DNA of 64,000 bases from Megamonas sp. UBA1796 (GCA_002319795.1 DCFU01000016.1:62001-126000); one strand, 5' to 3'; positions 19,084 through 27,840 are shown, numbered from the stretch's first letter. Numbers and translations are program-made. The notes: generated from the letters alone by a model not told the origin.

Positions 19084-19485
19084 TCAGCGAACCCGTACTT
19101 CCTCTTCCTTCTTCTCGGTCTCCGGGAACCCCACACCTTGTACATGAATATTTACTTCAACAACAGACAGGCCTGTCATCGTCTCAATAGCCTTCTTGAC
19201 ATTTTCCTGCACAGCAATTGCCACATCCGGGATGCGTACACCATATTTCACAATAATATAAAGATCAACTGCAGCTTCCTTTTCACCGACCTCAACCTTG
19301 ACCCCCTTGGCAAAATTCTTCTTGCCAAGCATCTCAGCAATGCCGCCTACAAGTCCGCCGCTCATGCCGGCAATCCCCTCGATTTCCGTTGCCGCCAACC
19401 CTGCAATAATGCTCACGACCTCGTCAGCGATACGAATAGACCCCAGCGAACCTTCCTTTTTTTCCAAAGTCTTCTCCTTCTCCAT
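19084..19485 (-). CDS. Asp23/Gls24 family envelope stress response protein
   Basis: A 133-residue cytoplasmic protein with the Asp23 fold: an N-terminal ISI-like segment (IADEVVSIIAGLAATEIEGI) followed by GVKVEVGEKEAAVDLYIIVKYG. It is the first gene of the asp23-amaP-DUF2273-nusB unit. A strong ribosome site AAGGAGG and a good promoter precede it. Asp23 proteins are abundant and linked to cell-envelope stress. Confidence 0.93.
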   Translation of the reverse strand: MEKEKTLEKKEGSLGSIRIADEVVSIIAGLAATEIEGIAGMSGGLVGGIAEMLGKKNFAKGVKVEVGEKEAAVDLYIIVKYGVRIPDVAIAVQENVKKAIETMTGLSVVEVNIHVQGVGFPETEKKEEEVRVR

Positions 19486-19535
19486 GATATACCCTCCTTA
19501 TATTCATATTTATATTTTCTCATATCAATAGATAA

Positions 19536-19564
19536 ATTATACCAAATATGCGCTGAATATACAA
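19536..19564 (-). promoter_or_regulatory. Sigma-A-type promoter of the asp23 unit
   Basis: Minus-strand -35 TTGTAT (19559-19564) and -10 TATAAT (19536-19541) with a 17-bp spacer, about 50 bp upstream of the asp23 start. Confidence 0.65.
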
Positions 19565-19612
19565 TTCTATCTTCTCCAACAAAAAATATTCCCGTTTCGT
19601 ATAGCATTCCTA

Positions 19613-19650
19613 GTAAAAGAGGCATCCGGAACAGAAATATCCCGGATGCC
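19613..19650 (-). terminator. Terminator of the polyamine operon
   Basis: Minus-strand 9-bp perfect stem GGCATCCGG/CCGGATGCC with a 12-nt loop, followed by TCTTTT. It starts 10 bp after the stop codon of the carboxynorspermidine decarboxylase gene. Confidence 0.75.
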
Positions 19651-19660
19651 TTCACTCCTT

Positions 19661-20797
19661 TTACAAGCGCATCTTAAAATCGTCATAGCCAAACTGGCGG
19701 ATCAGCTTCCAGCAGCCAGGTTCATCTATCGCCACAATCGACGGCAACGGCATTCCATTAAAGGTATTATTCTTGACCATAGAATAGATTGCCATATCGC
19801 CAAATACCACCCGGCTGCCAATGCAGAGCGGCACATCCAGCGAATATTCCCCGATATTGTCTCCCGCAAGGCAGGTTGGCCCTGCAAACATATACGTATA
19901 TGGCTTCTCCCCCGGATTCCCTGCACCATAAAGCGGCGGCCGGTATGGCATTTCAATGACATCCGGCATATGGCAGGCAGCCGAAGTATCAAGTATAGCA
20001 ATCCGGCGCTCCCCGTCATGGATAAGCTCCAGCACCGTCGATACAAGAACTCCTGCATGAAAAGCCACAGCCTCTCCCGGTTCGATATAAACCGCCAGTC
20101 CATACTTGTCCTGCATATGCGCGATGCATTTTTTCAGCAGCTCTATATCATAGCCCTCGCGCGTGATATGATGTCCGCCGCCGAAATTAATCCATTTCAT
20201 GTCTGGCAGAAATTCACCAAACTGTTTTTCTACGGCCGCAAGCGTCTCCGCCAAAGCATCCGCATCCTGCTCACAAAGAGTATGAAAATGCAAGCCGGAA
20301 ATCCCCTCCAACGCATCCGGCTGGAAGTTCCTGCGACGGATACCCAAACGGGACTGCGGTGAGCAGGGATCATAAATCGCATGTGCCTGCGTCGAATGCT
20401 CTGGATTGATTCGCAGTCCGCACTCTCTGCCATGTGCCAGCGCCGCGGGTCCAAAGCGCTTCCATTGCGCAAAAGAATTAAAAATGATGTGGTCGCATAT
20501 TTTTACAATTTCCTTAAAATCATGTTTCTGATAAGCCGGAGAAAAAATATGGTTTTCCCCGCCCATCTCTTCATATGCCAAGCGTGCCTCATAAAGCCCG
20601 CTGGCCGTCGTACCAGCAAGATACTGCCTGATAAGCGGATAAAAATGGAACATAGAAAATGCTTTCTGCGCCAGCAGTACATGGCAGCCTGTATCCCGTT
20701 GTAAAGCAGCAAGAATCTTGAGATTTTTTTCTAAAAGTTCCTTCTCGACTACATAAGCAGGCGTAGGAACCTCCTGCCATTCCTTCTTCAATTCCAT
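19661..20797 (-). CDS. nspC: Carboxynorspermidine/carboxyspermidine decarboxylase
   Basis: PLP enzyme of the alanine racemase fold, 378 residues. It removes CO2 from carboxyspermidine or carboxynorspermidine to give spermidine or norspermidine. The PLP lysine is probably Lys45 in VLLAQKAF; the phosphate-binding GGGHH motif (WINFGGGHHI) and the C-terminal GDMAIYSMVKNNTFNG block are intact. It starts one base after the stop of the carboxynorspermidine synthase gene and ends the operon. Putrescine being made upstream favours spermidine as the product; this is inference. Confidence 0.93.
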   Translation of the reverse strand: MELKKEWQEVPTPAYVVEKELLEKNLKILAALQRDTGCHVLLAQKAFSMFHFYPLIRQYLAGTTASGLYEARLAYEEMGGENHIFSPAYQKHDFKEIVKICDHIIFNSFAQWKRFGPAALAHGRECGLRINPEHSTQAHAIYDPCSPQSRLGIRRRNFQPDALEGISGLHFHTLCEQDADALAETLAAVEKQFGEFLPDMKWINFGGGHHITREGYDIELLKKCIAHMQDKYGLAVYIEPGEAVAFHAGVLVSTVLELIHDGERRIAILDTSAACHMPDVIEMPYRPPLYGAGNPGEKPYTYMFAGPTCLAGDNIGEYSLDVPLCIGSRVVFGDMAIYSMVKNNTFNGMPLPSIVAIDEPGCWKLIRQFGYDDFKMRL

Positions 20798-20798
20798 A

Positions 20799-21998
20799 TT
20801 ATTCTACCATATCCGGCTGGAAACTTTCCTGCCAGGGCAGTCCCCACCGATTGAGGGCATCCATGAAAGGGTCTGGATCGAACTCCTCAATATTATATAC
20901 ACCGGGCTTGCGCCACTTGCCATTCATGACAAGCATCGTCCCAATCATTGCCGGGACACCGGTCGTATAGGAAATTGCTTGTGAACCCACTTCTCGGTAG
21001 CATTCCTGATGGTCACAGACATTATAAAGATAATAGGTTTTTTCTCTGCCATCTTTTCTGCCCTGAAAAATACAGCCTATATTTGTCTTGCCCTTCGTAC
21101 GCGGACCCAGACTGGCCGGATCTGGCAGTACAGCCTTCAAAAACTGCAATGGCACGATTTTTCTGCCATCAAAATCAATCGGCTTAATAGAAGTCATACC
21201 CACATTTTCAAGACATTTAAGATGTGTCAGGTAGCTCTGTCCAAAGGTCATAAAAAAACGGATGCGTTTGATGCCGGGTATATTGATACCCAGTGATTCA
21301 AGTTCCTCATGGTGCAGCAAATACATATCTTTGGTACCTATTTCCGGAAAATCATAAACACGCTTGATCTCCATAGGCTCCGTCTCTATCCATTTGCCTT
21401 CTTCCCAGTAGCTCCCCTTTGCCGACACCTCGCGGATGTTGATCTCGGGATTAAAATTCGTAGCAAAGGGATAGCCGTGATCTCCGGCATTGCAATCCAA
21501 TATATCAATATAGTTGATTTCATCAAAATGATGCTTTACGGCATAGGCACTGAAAACACCTGTAACCCCAGGATCAAACCCGCTGCCTAAAAGAGCCGTG
21601 ATGCCAGCCTCTTCAAAACGCTTACGGTAAGCCCACTGCCATTTATATTCGAATTTTGCTGTATCCAGCGGCTCATAATTTGCCGTATCGACATAATTCG
21701 TTCTGGTCGCAAGACAAGCCTCCATGATTGTAAGATCCTGATAGGGCAAGGCCAGATTCAACACTACATCCGGCTTTACACGCCGGATGAGCTCTACCAG
21801 TTCATCAACGTGGTCCGCATCGACCTGTGCTGTCGTGATTTTCGTCTTACCGCCGTCCAGCTTCGCCTTCAAAGCATCGCATTTACTCTTTGTACGGCTT
21901 GCAATGCAGATTTCCTCAAAAACTTCGCTGTTCTGGCAGCATTTATGTATAGCAACGCCGGCTACACCACCGCAGCCAATAATTAACGCTTTCCCCAT
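20799..21998 (-). CDS. Carboxynorspermidine synthase (saccharopine dehydrogenase family)
   Basis: NADPH-dependent enzyme of 399 residues that condenses aspartate semialdehyde with putrescine or diaminopropane. The N-terminal Rossmann motif is IIGCGGVAGVA (7-17). A conserved GSGFDPGVTGVFSAY stretch in the middle and the C-terminal saccharopine dehydrogenase fold follow. Adjacent nspC distinguishes it from lysine-pathway saccharopine dehydrogenases. With speA-speB supplying putrescine in the same operon, carboxyspermidine is the likeliest intermediate. Confidence 0.9.
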   Translation of the reverse strand: MGKALIIGCGGVAGVAIHKCCQNSEVFEEICIASRTKSKCDALKAKLDGGKTKITTAQVDADHVDELVELIRRVKPDVVLNLALPYQDLTIMEACLATRTNYVDTANYEPLDTAKFEYKWQWAYRKRFEEAGITALLGSGFDPGVTGVFSAYAVKHHFDEINYIDILDCNAGDHGYPFATNFNPEINIREVSAKGSYWEEGKWIETEPMEIKRVYDFPEIGTKDMYLLHHEELESLGINIPGIKRIRFFMTFGQSYLTHLKCLENVGMTSIKPIDFDGRKIVPLQFLKAVLPDPASLGPRTKGKTNIGCIFQGRKDGREKTYYLYNVCDHQECYREVGSQAISYTTGVPAMIGTMLVMNGKWRKPGVYNIEEFDPDPFMDALNRWGLPWQESFQPDMVE

Positions 21999-22043
21999 AT
22001 TTTTATCCTCCCAAATTTGAGTGATTTTTGCAGAACAAGATTA

Positions 22044-22925
22044 TTATACAAGTGCTGGTCCCTCGATAAATGGCTTTTCCAGGCTTAGCAGCAGTTCTCT
22101 CCAGGCATGGAGTGCGACTGCGGTTGAAGCACCGCTCATATCATAATGTGGAGATAATTCCACCAGATCACAGCCAACAACATTCAGCCCGCATACTTTG
22201 GCAATAGCCTGCCGCAAAGCATGGATGGTTTCGCCCCCAGCCTCCGGTGTACCCGTTCCCGGAAACATACCCGGATCCAATACATCCAAATCAATGGTAA
22301 AATAAACCGGCTTGTCTTTTAAAACGGAGACAGCTTCTTCCAATGTCTTGAAATCATATTTATGAAGATATGTATGCTTCCGGGCCCACTGAAATTCTTC
22401 CCGCATGCCGCTGCGGATACCGAACTGATAGATACGCCCGTCACCTACAATGTCCCAGATACGCCGCATAACGGTAGCATGTGATAGTCTGGCGCCAAGG
22501 TAATCATCTCGAAGATCCGTATGCGCATCAAAATGGACGATGTGCAGATCTGGATATTTTTCCGCCACAGCCCGCACAGTCCCCAAAGACACCAAATGCT
22601 CACCGCCAATCATGAAAGGCTTCTTGCCATCCTGCAGTATTTTCCGCGTAAAATCTTCGATATCTGCGAGAGCTTTTTCCGGGCTGCCAAAACAAAGCTC
22701 AAGATCCCCACCGTCAAACACTCTCGCATCCTCCAGATCCAAATCCTGATAAGGGCTATAGGTCTCGATTCCATAGGATTCAGAACGCATAACTGCACTG
22801 GCAAACCGCGTCCCCGGCCGAAACGAAGTTGTGGAATCGAACGGCGCACCAAAAACCACAATACGTGACTCCTCATATTCACTGTCACAGCTTAGAAATA
22901 TTTGAACGTTTTTACTCAACATCAC
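22044..22925 (-). CDS. speB: Agmatinase
   Basis: Ureohydrolase that splits agmatine into putrescine and urea, 293 residues. The binuclear manganese site motifs are present: GGEHLVS, HFDAHTDL and TIDLDVLDP. It begins 14 bp inside the end of speE, so the two are translationally linked. Arginase is the alternative family member, but the arginine decarboxylase in the same operon makes agmatinase the better call. Confidence 0.93.
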   Translation of the reverse strand: MMLSKNVQIFLSCDSEYEESRIVVFGAPFDSTTSFRPGTRFASAVMRSESYGIETYSPYQDLDLEDARVFDGGDLELCFGSPEKALADIEDFTRKILQDGKKPFMIGGEHLVSLGTVRAVAEKYPDLHIVHFDAHTDLRDDYLGARLSHATVMRRIWDIVGDGRIYQFGIRSGMREEFQWARKHTYLHKYDFKTLEEAVSVLKDKPVYFTIDLDVLDPGMFPGTGTPEAGGETIHALRQAIAKVCGLNVVGCDLVELSPHYDMSGASTAVALHAWRELLLSLEKPFIEGPALV

Positions 22926-23763
22926 GCATCATCTCCTCTACATAATTCGGTAACGCAAAGGAACCTGCATGCAGCTGCGTATTATAGTAGCGTGTTTTCA
23001 AACCCAGCGAATTCCATCGGGCCCAGTCCACTCCCCTGACCGGATGGTGTTTTTTGGATGCAAACCCAAAAAGCCAATGTCCTGAAGGATATGTAGGGAT
23101 ATGAGCTTGGTACACACGGCTGATTGGGAAGGATTCGACGATGCGCTTATGCGCCCGCTGCATAGCATACGCATCCTCCTGGTAAAACGGACTTTCATGC
23201 TGATTCACCATAATACCGGTTTCCTTCAGCGCCTTATAGCAATTGCCATAAAATTCCCTCGTAAAAAGTCCCTCTCCTGGACCGAAGGGGTCTGTAGAAT
23301 CAACGATGATAAGGTCATATTCGTTTTCACAATGTCGGATGAATTTAAGCCCATCCTCGTAATATATATGGATACGTGGATCTCCAAGGCATCCGGCAGT
23401 CTGCGGTAAATACTCTCTGCAGGCCTCCACAACAAGTGCATCAATTTCTACAAGATCCACACTCTCAATTGTCGTATAACGCAAGAGTTCCCGTACGGTG
23501 CCGCCATCTCCGCCGCCGATCACAAGCACGCGCTTCGCATCCGGATTCACACACATCGGCACATGCGTAATCATCTCGTGATAAATGAATTCATCCTTTT
23601 CCGTCAGCATCATATAACCATCGAGCGTAAGAAAACGCCCAAACTCCTTGGACTCGAATATATCAATGCGCTGGAATTCGCTCTTGCTGCAATAAAGCTG
23701 CCTATCAACCTTTATCGAAAAATTAACATTGGGTGTATGTTTTTCTGTAAACCAAAGTTCCAT
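22912..23763 (-). CDS. speE: Spermidine synthase
   Basis: Aminopropyltransferase of 283 residues that moves the aminopropyl group of decarboxylated SAM to putrescine. The nucleotide-binding IGGGDGGTVRELL, the catalytic region IVDSTDPFGPGEGLF and the tyrosine-containing DGYMMLTEKDEFIYHEM block are all intact. It begins 3 bp after the speA stop. Preference for putrescine over other diamines cannot be proven from sequence. Confidence 0.95.
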   Translation of the reverse strand: MELWFTEKHTPNVNFSIKVDRQLYCSKSEFQRIDIFESKEFGRFLTLDGYMMLTEKDEFIYHEMITHVPMCVNPDAKRVLVIGGGDGGTVRELLRYTTIESVDLVEIDALVVEACREYLPQTAGCLGDPRIHIYYEDGLKFIRHCENEYDLIIVDSTDPFGPGEGLFTREFYGNCYKALKETGIMVNQHESPFYQEDAYAMQRAHKRIVESFPISRVYQAHIPTYPSGHWLFGFASKKHHPVRGVDWARWNSLGLKTRYYNTQLHAGSFALPNYVEEMMRDVE

Positions 23764-23766
23764 ATC

Positions 23767-25224
23767 TCAAACCTTCCCTTCTACGACATTCAAACGCTTG
23801 ATATCCATGTCCTCGGGTCCTGTCATGGAACAGCCCTTTTTCTTGGCATAGCGGATATAATCAAGTATTTCCTCCGTAATAAGCTCTCCCGGTGCTAAAA
23901 TAGGAATTCCTGGCGGATAGCACATGACGAATTCACTGCATACCCTCCCTGTAGTTTCAGCGAGAGGAAGCGAGCATTTCGGTGCGTAAAAAGCCTGCTG
24001 GGGCCCGCAGGCAACCTGCGGATTGATATACTCGGCGCGCAGCATGCCGGATTGGTTCTTACGGTAATTTCGCCGTATCTCCATAAGTGCCGATACGAGG
24101 CGTTCTATGTCTTTCGGCCGGTCTCCAATCGACACATAAGCAAGCAGATTCGCAATATCGCCAAATTCCGTCTGGATATCGTATTCATCCCGCAGGATAT
24201 CATATACCTCGATACCCGCCAAACCAATAGAACGGGTAAATATAGAAAGCTTCGTTATATCAAAATCAAAAATTGAATCTCCATTGATAAGTTCCTGGGA
24301 ATACGCGTAATAATCCCCGATTGCATTAATTTCCTGACGCGCATACTCCACCAGATCTATGACCTTATCAAAGGTTTCACTGCCCCGTATGGCGAGATTT
24401 CGCCTCGATATATCAAGACTAGCCATTAAAAGGTACGAACCGCTCGTTGTCTGTGTCAGATTTATAATCTGATGTACGTAGCCCGCATGAACCTGCGGGC
24501 CTATAAGCAACAGTGAACTTTGCGTGAGCGAGCCTCCTGATTTGTGCATGCTCACCGCCGACATATCCGCACCCACATGCATAGCGGCTTTCGGTAGCCG
24601 GTCACTGAAATAAAAATGCGTTCCATGCGCCTCATCCGCCAGAAGAAGCATCCCATGGGCATGTGCCAGAGCAGCAATCGCCTCTATATTCGAGCAAATT
24701 CCATAATATGTAGGGTTATTTATGAAAATTGCTTTGGCCTCCGGATTTTCCCGGATAGCGTCACGAACTTCCTCCAGCCGCATACCAAGAGAAATCCCCA
24801 GACTATGATCCATCTGAGGATTTACATACACCGGAACAGCACCGCAAAGTATCATCGCATTAATAACACTGCGATGCACATTGCGAGGCAGTATAATCTT
24901 GTCACCGCGCTTGCAGGCGGTAAGCACCATAGCCTGCACCGCAGAAGTCGTGCCCCCGACCATGAAAAAAGCATGCGCCGCCCCAAAAGCATCTGCCGCC
25001 AGCTGCTCGGCCTCCCTTATGACTGAAACCGGGTGGCAGAGATTGTCCAGCATTTTCATAGAATTCACATCAACATCAAGACATTTCTGCCCCAAAAACT
25101 CCGTAAGCTCTGGATTGCCACGCCCTCTTTTATGCCCAGGCACATCGAAGGGAACAACCCGCATAGTTTTAAATTTCTGTAACGCTTCCAAAACAGGCAC
25201 TCTGTCCTGTGAATAAAATTTCAT
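23767..25224 (-). CDS. speA: Arginine decarboxylase (aspartate aminotransferase-fold, Orn/Lys/Arg family)
   Basis: PLP decarboxylase of 485 residues, the length of Bacillus SpeA rather than of the long E. coli biosynthetic enzyme. The N-terminus VPFDVPGHKRGRG is typical, and the PLP lysine lies in SVSMHKSGGSLTQ. The start at 25224 (MKFYSQDR) has AAGGAG 12 bases upstream; the longer frame to 25272 overlaps speD. Lysine or ornithine are possible alternative substrates. The agmatinase next door supports arginine. Confidence 0.9.
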   Translation of the reverse strand: MKFYSQDRVPVLEALQKFKTMRVVPFDVPGHKRGRGNPELTEFLGQKCLDVDVNSMKMLDNLCHPVSVIREAEQLAADAFGAAHAFFMVGGTTSAVQAMVLTACKRGDKIILPRNVHRSVINAMILCGAVPVYVNPQMDHSLGISLGMRLEEVRDAIRENPEAKAIFINNPTYYGICSNIEAIAALAHAHGMLLLADEAHGTHFYFSDRLPKAAMHVGADMSAVSMHKSGGSLTQSSLLLIGPQVHAGYVHQIINLTQTTSGSYLLMASLDISRRNLAIRGSETFDKVIDLVEYARQEINAIGDYYAYSQELINGDSIFDFDITKLSIFTRSIGLAGIEVYDILRDEYDIQTEFGDIANLLAYVSIGDRPKDIERLVSALMEIRRNYRKNQSGMLRAEYINPQVACGPQQAFYAPKCSLPLAETTGRVCSEFVMCYPPGIPILAPGELITEEILDYIRYAKKKGCSMTGPEDMDIKRLNVVEGKV

Positions 25225-25240
25225 TACGCTGCATTGCTCC

Positions 25241-26032
25241 TTAAAAAACATTTGCCCCGCTAAAAATCTCAATCATCTCACGACGAAGACTATCACTGAT
25301 TGCCAGACGCGTCTTCGGTGGTATTTCGTAAATATCCGTATTAAACAAATAATTCTTCAGATCCGGTTCCTTGATAAGCATCCGCGTATGAAAAAGGTTT
25401 GCCTGATACATATTGATATCCACCGCATCATAAGCATCCAGCGTCTCTTTTTTGACATAATCCTGTATAGATGTTATCTTATGGTCCATAAAAAGCTTTT
25501 TACCCGTGACATCACGCGTAAAACCTCGCACACGGTAGTCCATCGTAATGATATCCGAATCAAAATTTCCGATAAGATAATCCAATGTCTTAAGCGGTGT
25601 GATTTCTCCACATGTCGCCACGTCTATATCCACGCGAAACGTAGCAATACTTGTATCTGGATGGAATTCAGGATACGTATGCACGGTAACGTGGCTTTTG
25701 TCAAGATGTGCCAGTATCGTATCGCGCATAGCCGGGGACACCGCAGGCTTCTTATGTCCTGAAGACACAGCGGCCTCCTCTGCGATAAGAAATGCCACGC
25801 TCGCCCCCTGCGGATCGTAATCCTGCTTAGCGATGTTGAGTACCTGTGCCCCGATCATCTCCGTAACACGTGACAAAATCTTAGTAAGCCGCTCCGAATT
25901 GTACTGCGAATCTATATACTTTATATAGTCCTGCTGCTCCCGCTGCGATTTCGCATAACAAATATCATAAATGTTAAAGCTCAATGATTTCGTCAAATTA
26001 TTGAACCCGTACAATTTTAATTTTTCTTCCAC
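25241..26032 (-). CDS. speD: S-adenosylmethionine decarboxylase proenzyme (E. coli type)
   Basis: Pyruvoyl enzyme of 263 residues from this start, essentially the length of E. coli SpeD (264). The self-cleavage context LDKSHVTVHTYPE, with Ser as the future pyruvoyl residue, is intact, as is TCGEITPLK. I choose the GTG at 26032: AAAGGGG sits at normal distance, and the N-terminus EEKLKLYGFNNLTKSLSF matches the family. The ATG at 26083 would add 17 unrelated residues and lies in the leader. This is the long group 1A form rather than the short Bacillus form. Confidence 0.94.
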   Translation of the reverse strand: MEEKLKLYGFNNLTKSLSFNIYDICYAKSQREQQDYIKYIDSQYNSERLTKILSRVTEMIGAQVLNIAKQDYDPQGASVAFLIAEEAAVSSGHKKPAVSPAMRDTILAHLDKSHVTVHTYPEFHPDTSIATFRVDIDVATCGEITPLKTLDYLIGNFDSDIITMDYRVRGFTRDVTGKKLFMDHKITSIQDYVKKETLDAYDAVDINMYQANLFHTRMLIKEPDLKNYLFNTDIYEIPPKTRLAISDSLRREMIEIFSGANVF

Positions 26033-26160
26033 CAGACTGCCCCTTTCTTCGCCACACTGGGCTTTATACATAAAAAGACCCAAGCAAACAACAGCTTCTG
26101 CTTTTGTTCACTTGAGTCCTCCACCGCAATAAGATAACCCTCTTCCAGCAGTTTCCTCAT
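26017..26160 (-). CDS. Possible leader ORF upstream of speD (47 aa)
   Basis: An ATG-started frame of 47 codons beginning MRKLLEEGYLIAVEDSSEQ, with protein-like composition. It runs straight through the hairpin at 26077-26118 and stops 15 bp inside speD, in a different frame. The frame is open further upstream to a stop near 26200. No good ribosome site precedes the ATG, so translation is uncertain. If it is translated, ribosomes would cover the hairpin. I do not recognise the peptide; it could also be a gene remnant. Confidence 0.3.
   Translation of the reverse strand: MRKLLEEGYLIAVEDSSEQKQKLLFAWVFLCIKPSVAKKGAVWWKKN
26072..26118 (-). terminator. Terminator-like hairpin in the speD leader (candidate attenuator)
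   Basis: Minus-strand outer stem GACTCAAG/CTTGGGTC (one G-T pair), an inner stem AACAAAAGC/GCTGTTGTT with one mismatch, an AGAA loop, then five T. It ends 40 bp before the speD GTG and about 190 nt after the promoter, so it would stop transcription of the operon unless opened. Confidence 0.6.
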
Positions 26161-26316
26161 CTCAAACAGCCAAGAACCTGTCCAGCAAGAATTTACTTAC
26201 CACTCTTATCGATTATCTCACAAGCGTGATGCATACCGTCCTACACAGTTTGTAATATTCCTGCCCATGCAGTTTTTATTTCCCACTCGGTCTCATTACC
26301 TAAAAATACTGTTATT

Positions 26317-26345
26317 ATTATAAATTAAATCAGCAGGAAAAGCAA
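26317..26345 (-). promoter_or_regulatory. Sigma-A-type promoter of the polyamine operon
   Basis: Minus-strand -35 TTGCTT (26340-26345) and -10 TATAAT (26317-26322), spacer exactly 17 bp. It lies just past the HD-GYP stop codon and gives a leader of roughly 280 nt before speD. Confidence 0.7.
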
Positions 26346-26351
26346 GCTACA

Positions 26352-27485
26352 TCAGTTTCCCTCTAAAAACGTCCCCGGGTCAATACCGATTTTATTAACG
26401 AGACTCAATACCTCCATATCTTCCAAAACATTTTTGATAATGCAGGATGAATCTTCCACAATATCAATGCTCTGTGGAGGTTCCAGTAAGTGCCCGTCGA
26501 AATCAGCAAAAACACAAACCAGCGGTGTTCTTGTACGGCTGAAATGTACCTTCTGCACAATCGCATATCCCAGGTTTGTCTTGACAATCGTGCCTACCGG
26601 ATAAATTGCTACATTATCAAAAAAAATGTCCAAAAGTGGTGTATCAAAATGCCCTGCAGAGCAACTTTTCATAATCTTATATGCAATATGCGGCTTATAG
26701 GATTTTTTATAGGACCTTGCGCTGGTGAGCGCATCATAAACATCCGCTATAGCCACAATACGTGCAAAGTGACAAATCTCTTCACCGGCAAGATGCTTTG
26801 GATAACCATTTCCATCCATATACTCATGATGCTGTGCAGCAATATCACCTAAAATAGATGCAGAAGATATTTTCAGATTCGAAAGCTTTTGCCGACCCAC
26901 TTCAGGATGCTGCCGGATAATATAAAATTCTTCATCGGTCAAAGTCCCGGGCTTATTCAATATTTTCGTGGGTATAATGATTTTTCCAATGTCGTGAAGA
27001 AGTGCCCCCAAAATGAGCAACAGCAAATCCTTCTTCGAGTATTTACAGTATACACCTATAACAGCCGCCAAAATAGCCACATTCACTGAATGTGCAAATG
27101 TATACGTATCATATGTACGAATGTCGTTGATTTGTATAAGGTATTCTTTTCTCAAAAGAACATCATTTAACAAGCTCTTTGATACATCCTGCAGGGACTG
27201 CAAGTCAAAATAGCCTTTTTCTTCTACATCATGGAAGCTTTTGGCTACTTTGAGAATAGCATCGATACGCGTTTTTTCCTCAACGATATCCTCAGGCGGC
27301 AGTATCCTGCAGTCCGGACTCAGGGAAGATACAATAAGATGTGTAACGCCAAGCTTTCTCAGCCGGGTAATATATTGCTCATTCAGCAACGTTCCCTTGG
27401 TAAGAAAGCTGGCTCCCTTGGCGTTATAAATACTTTGAGCCGTAATCATACCCTTGCGTAATTTCTTGATAGTTAACTTTATCAT
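26352..27485 (-). CDS. HD-GYP domain protein, probable c-di-GMP phosphodiesterase
   Basis: A 377-residue protein. The N-terminal third (about 1-120) has no domain I can name. The HD-GYP domain follows, with the metal-binding HDIGK, the HHEYMDGNGYP stretch carrying the GYP triad, and HPEVG. A C-terminal tail of about 90 residues resembles other Firmicute members. Family activity is hydrolysis of c-di-GMP to pGpG or GMP. It has its own upstream region and ends just before the speD promoter. The diguanylate cyclase gene siaD lies 5 kb away. Confidence 0.88.
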   Translation of the reverse strand: MIKLTIKKLRKGMITAQSIYNAKGASFLTKGTLLNEQYITRLRKLGVTHLIVSSLSPDCRILPPEDIVEEKTRIDAILKVAKSFHDVEEKGYFDLQSLQDVSKSLLNDVLLRKEYLIQINDIRTYDTYTFAHSVNVAILAAVIGVYCKYSKKDLLLLILGALLHDIGKIIIPTKILNKPGTLTDEEFYIIRQHPEVGRQKLSNLKISSASILGDIAAQHHEYMDGNGYPKHLAGEEICHFARIVAIADVYDALTSARSYKKSYKPHIAYKIMKSCSAGHFDTPLLDIFFDNVAIYPVGTIVKTNLGYAIVQKVHFSRTRTPLVCVFADFDGHLLEPPQSIDIVEDSSCIIKNVLEDMEVLSLVNKIGIDPGTFLEGN

Positions 27486-27840
27486 AATAAATATCCTCTA
27501 TCCCTTTAAGAAAATAACATCCCTGATATTTATATAACCTGCCGGCTCAACAGCTTTTGTATTCCCTGAAAACCAGCAGCAATTGATACCAAAGCCTATA
27601 GGAAAATCCGCTCCTCATTATAATGCACCCACTAAAAGAAATTCACTAAAGAAAGAAAACCATTCTGCATAACAGCCACAAAAACAAGTATATCCATTAA
27701 AAGCGGCATCTCTCGGCGATTTTTGTGGTAAATATTTTTCCGCTCATTTTCTTGTACCCCGCAATGTGTTCCTATACAGGGCACAAGAAAGCCTTATACA
27801 AACCATTCTTATATAAATTATTTTACACTTTCGTCACAAA
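27486..27840. other. Intergenic region upstream of the HD-GYP gene
   Basis: About 355 bp without a supported gene. On the minus strand a TATAAT (around 27621) inside GCATTATAATG could serve the HD-GYP gene, but no good -35 is seen. A 25-codon hydrophobic frame (27632-27709, minus, beginning MPLLMDILVFVAV) has only a weak ribosome site; I list it as a possibility and not as a gene. I found no riboswitch consensus. Confidence 0.5.

Noticed and set aside
27486..27640. c-di-GMP (GEMM) riboswitch upstream of the HD-GYP gene
   Set aside because: I searched the leader by eye for the conserved GEMM loop and tetraloop receptor and did not find them.
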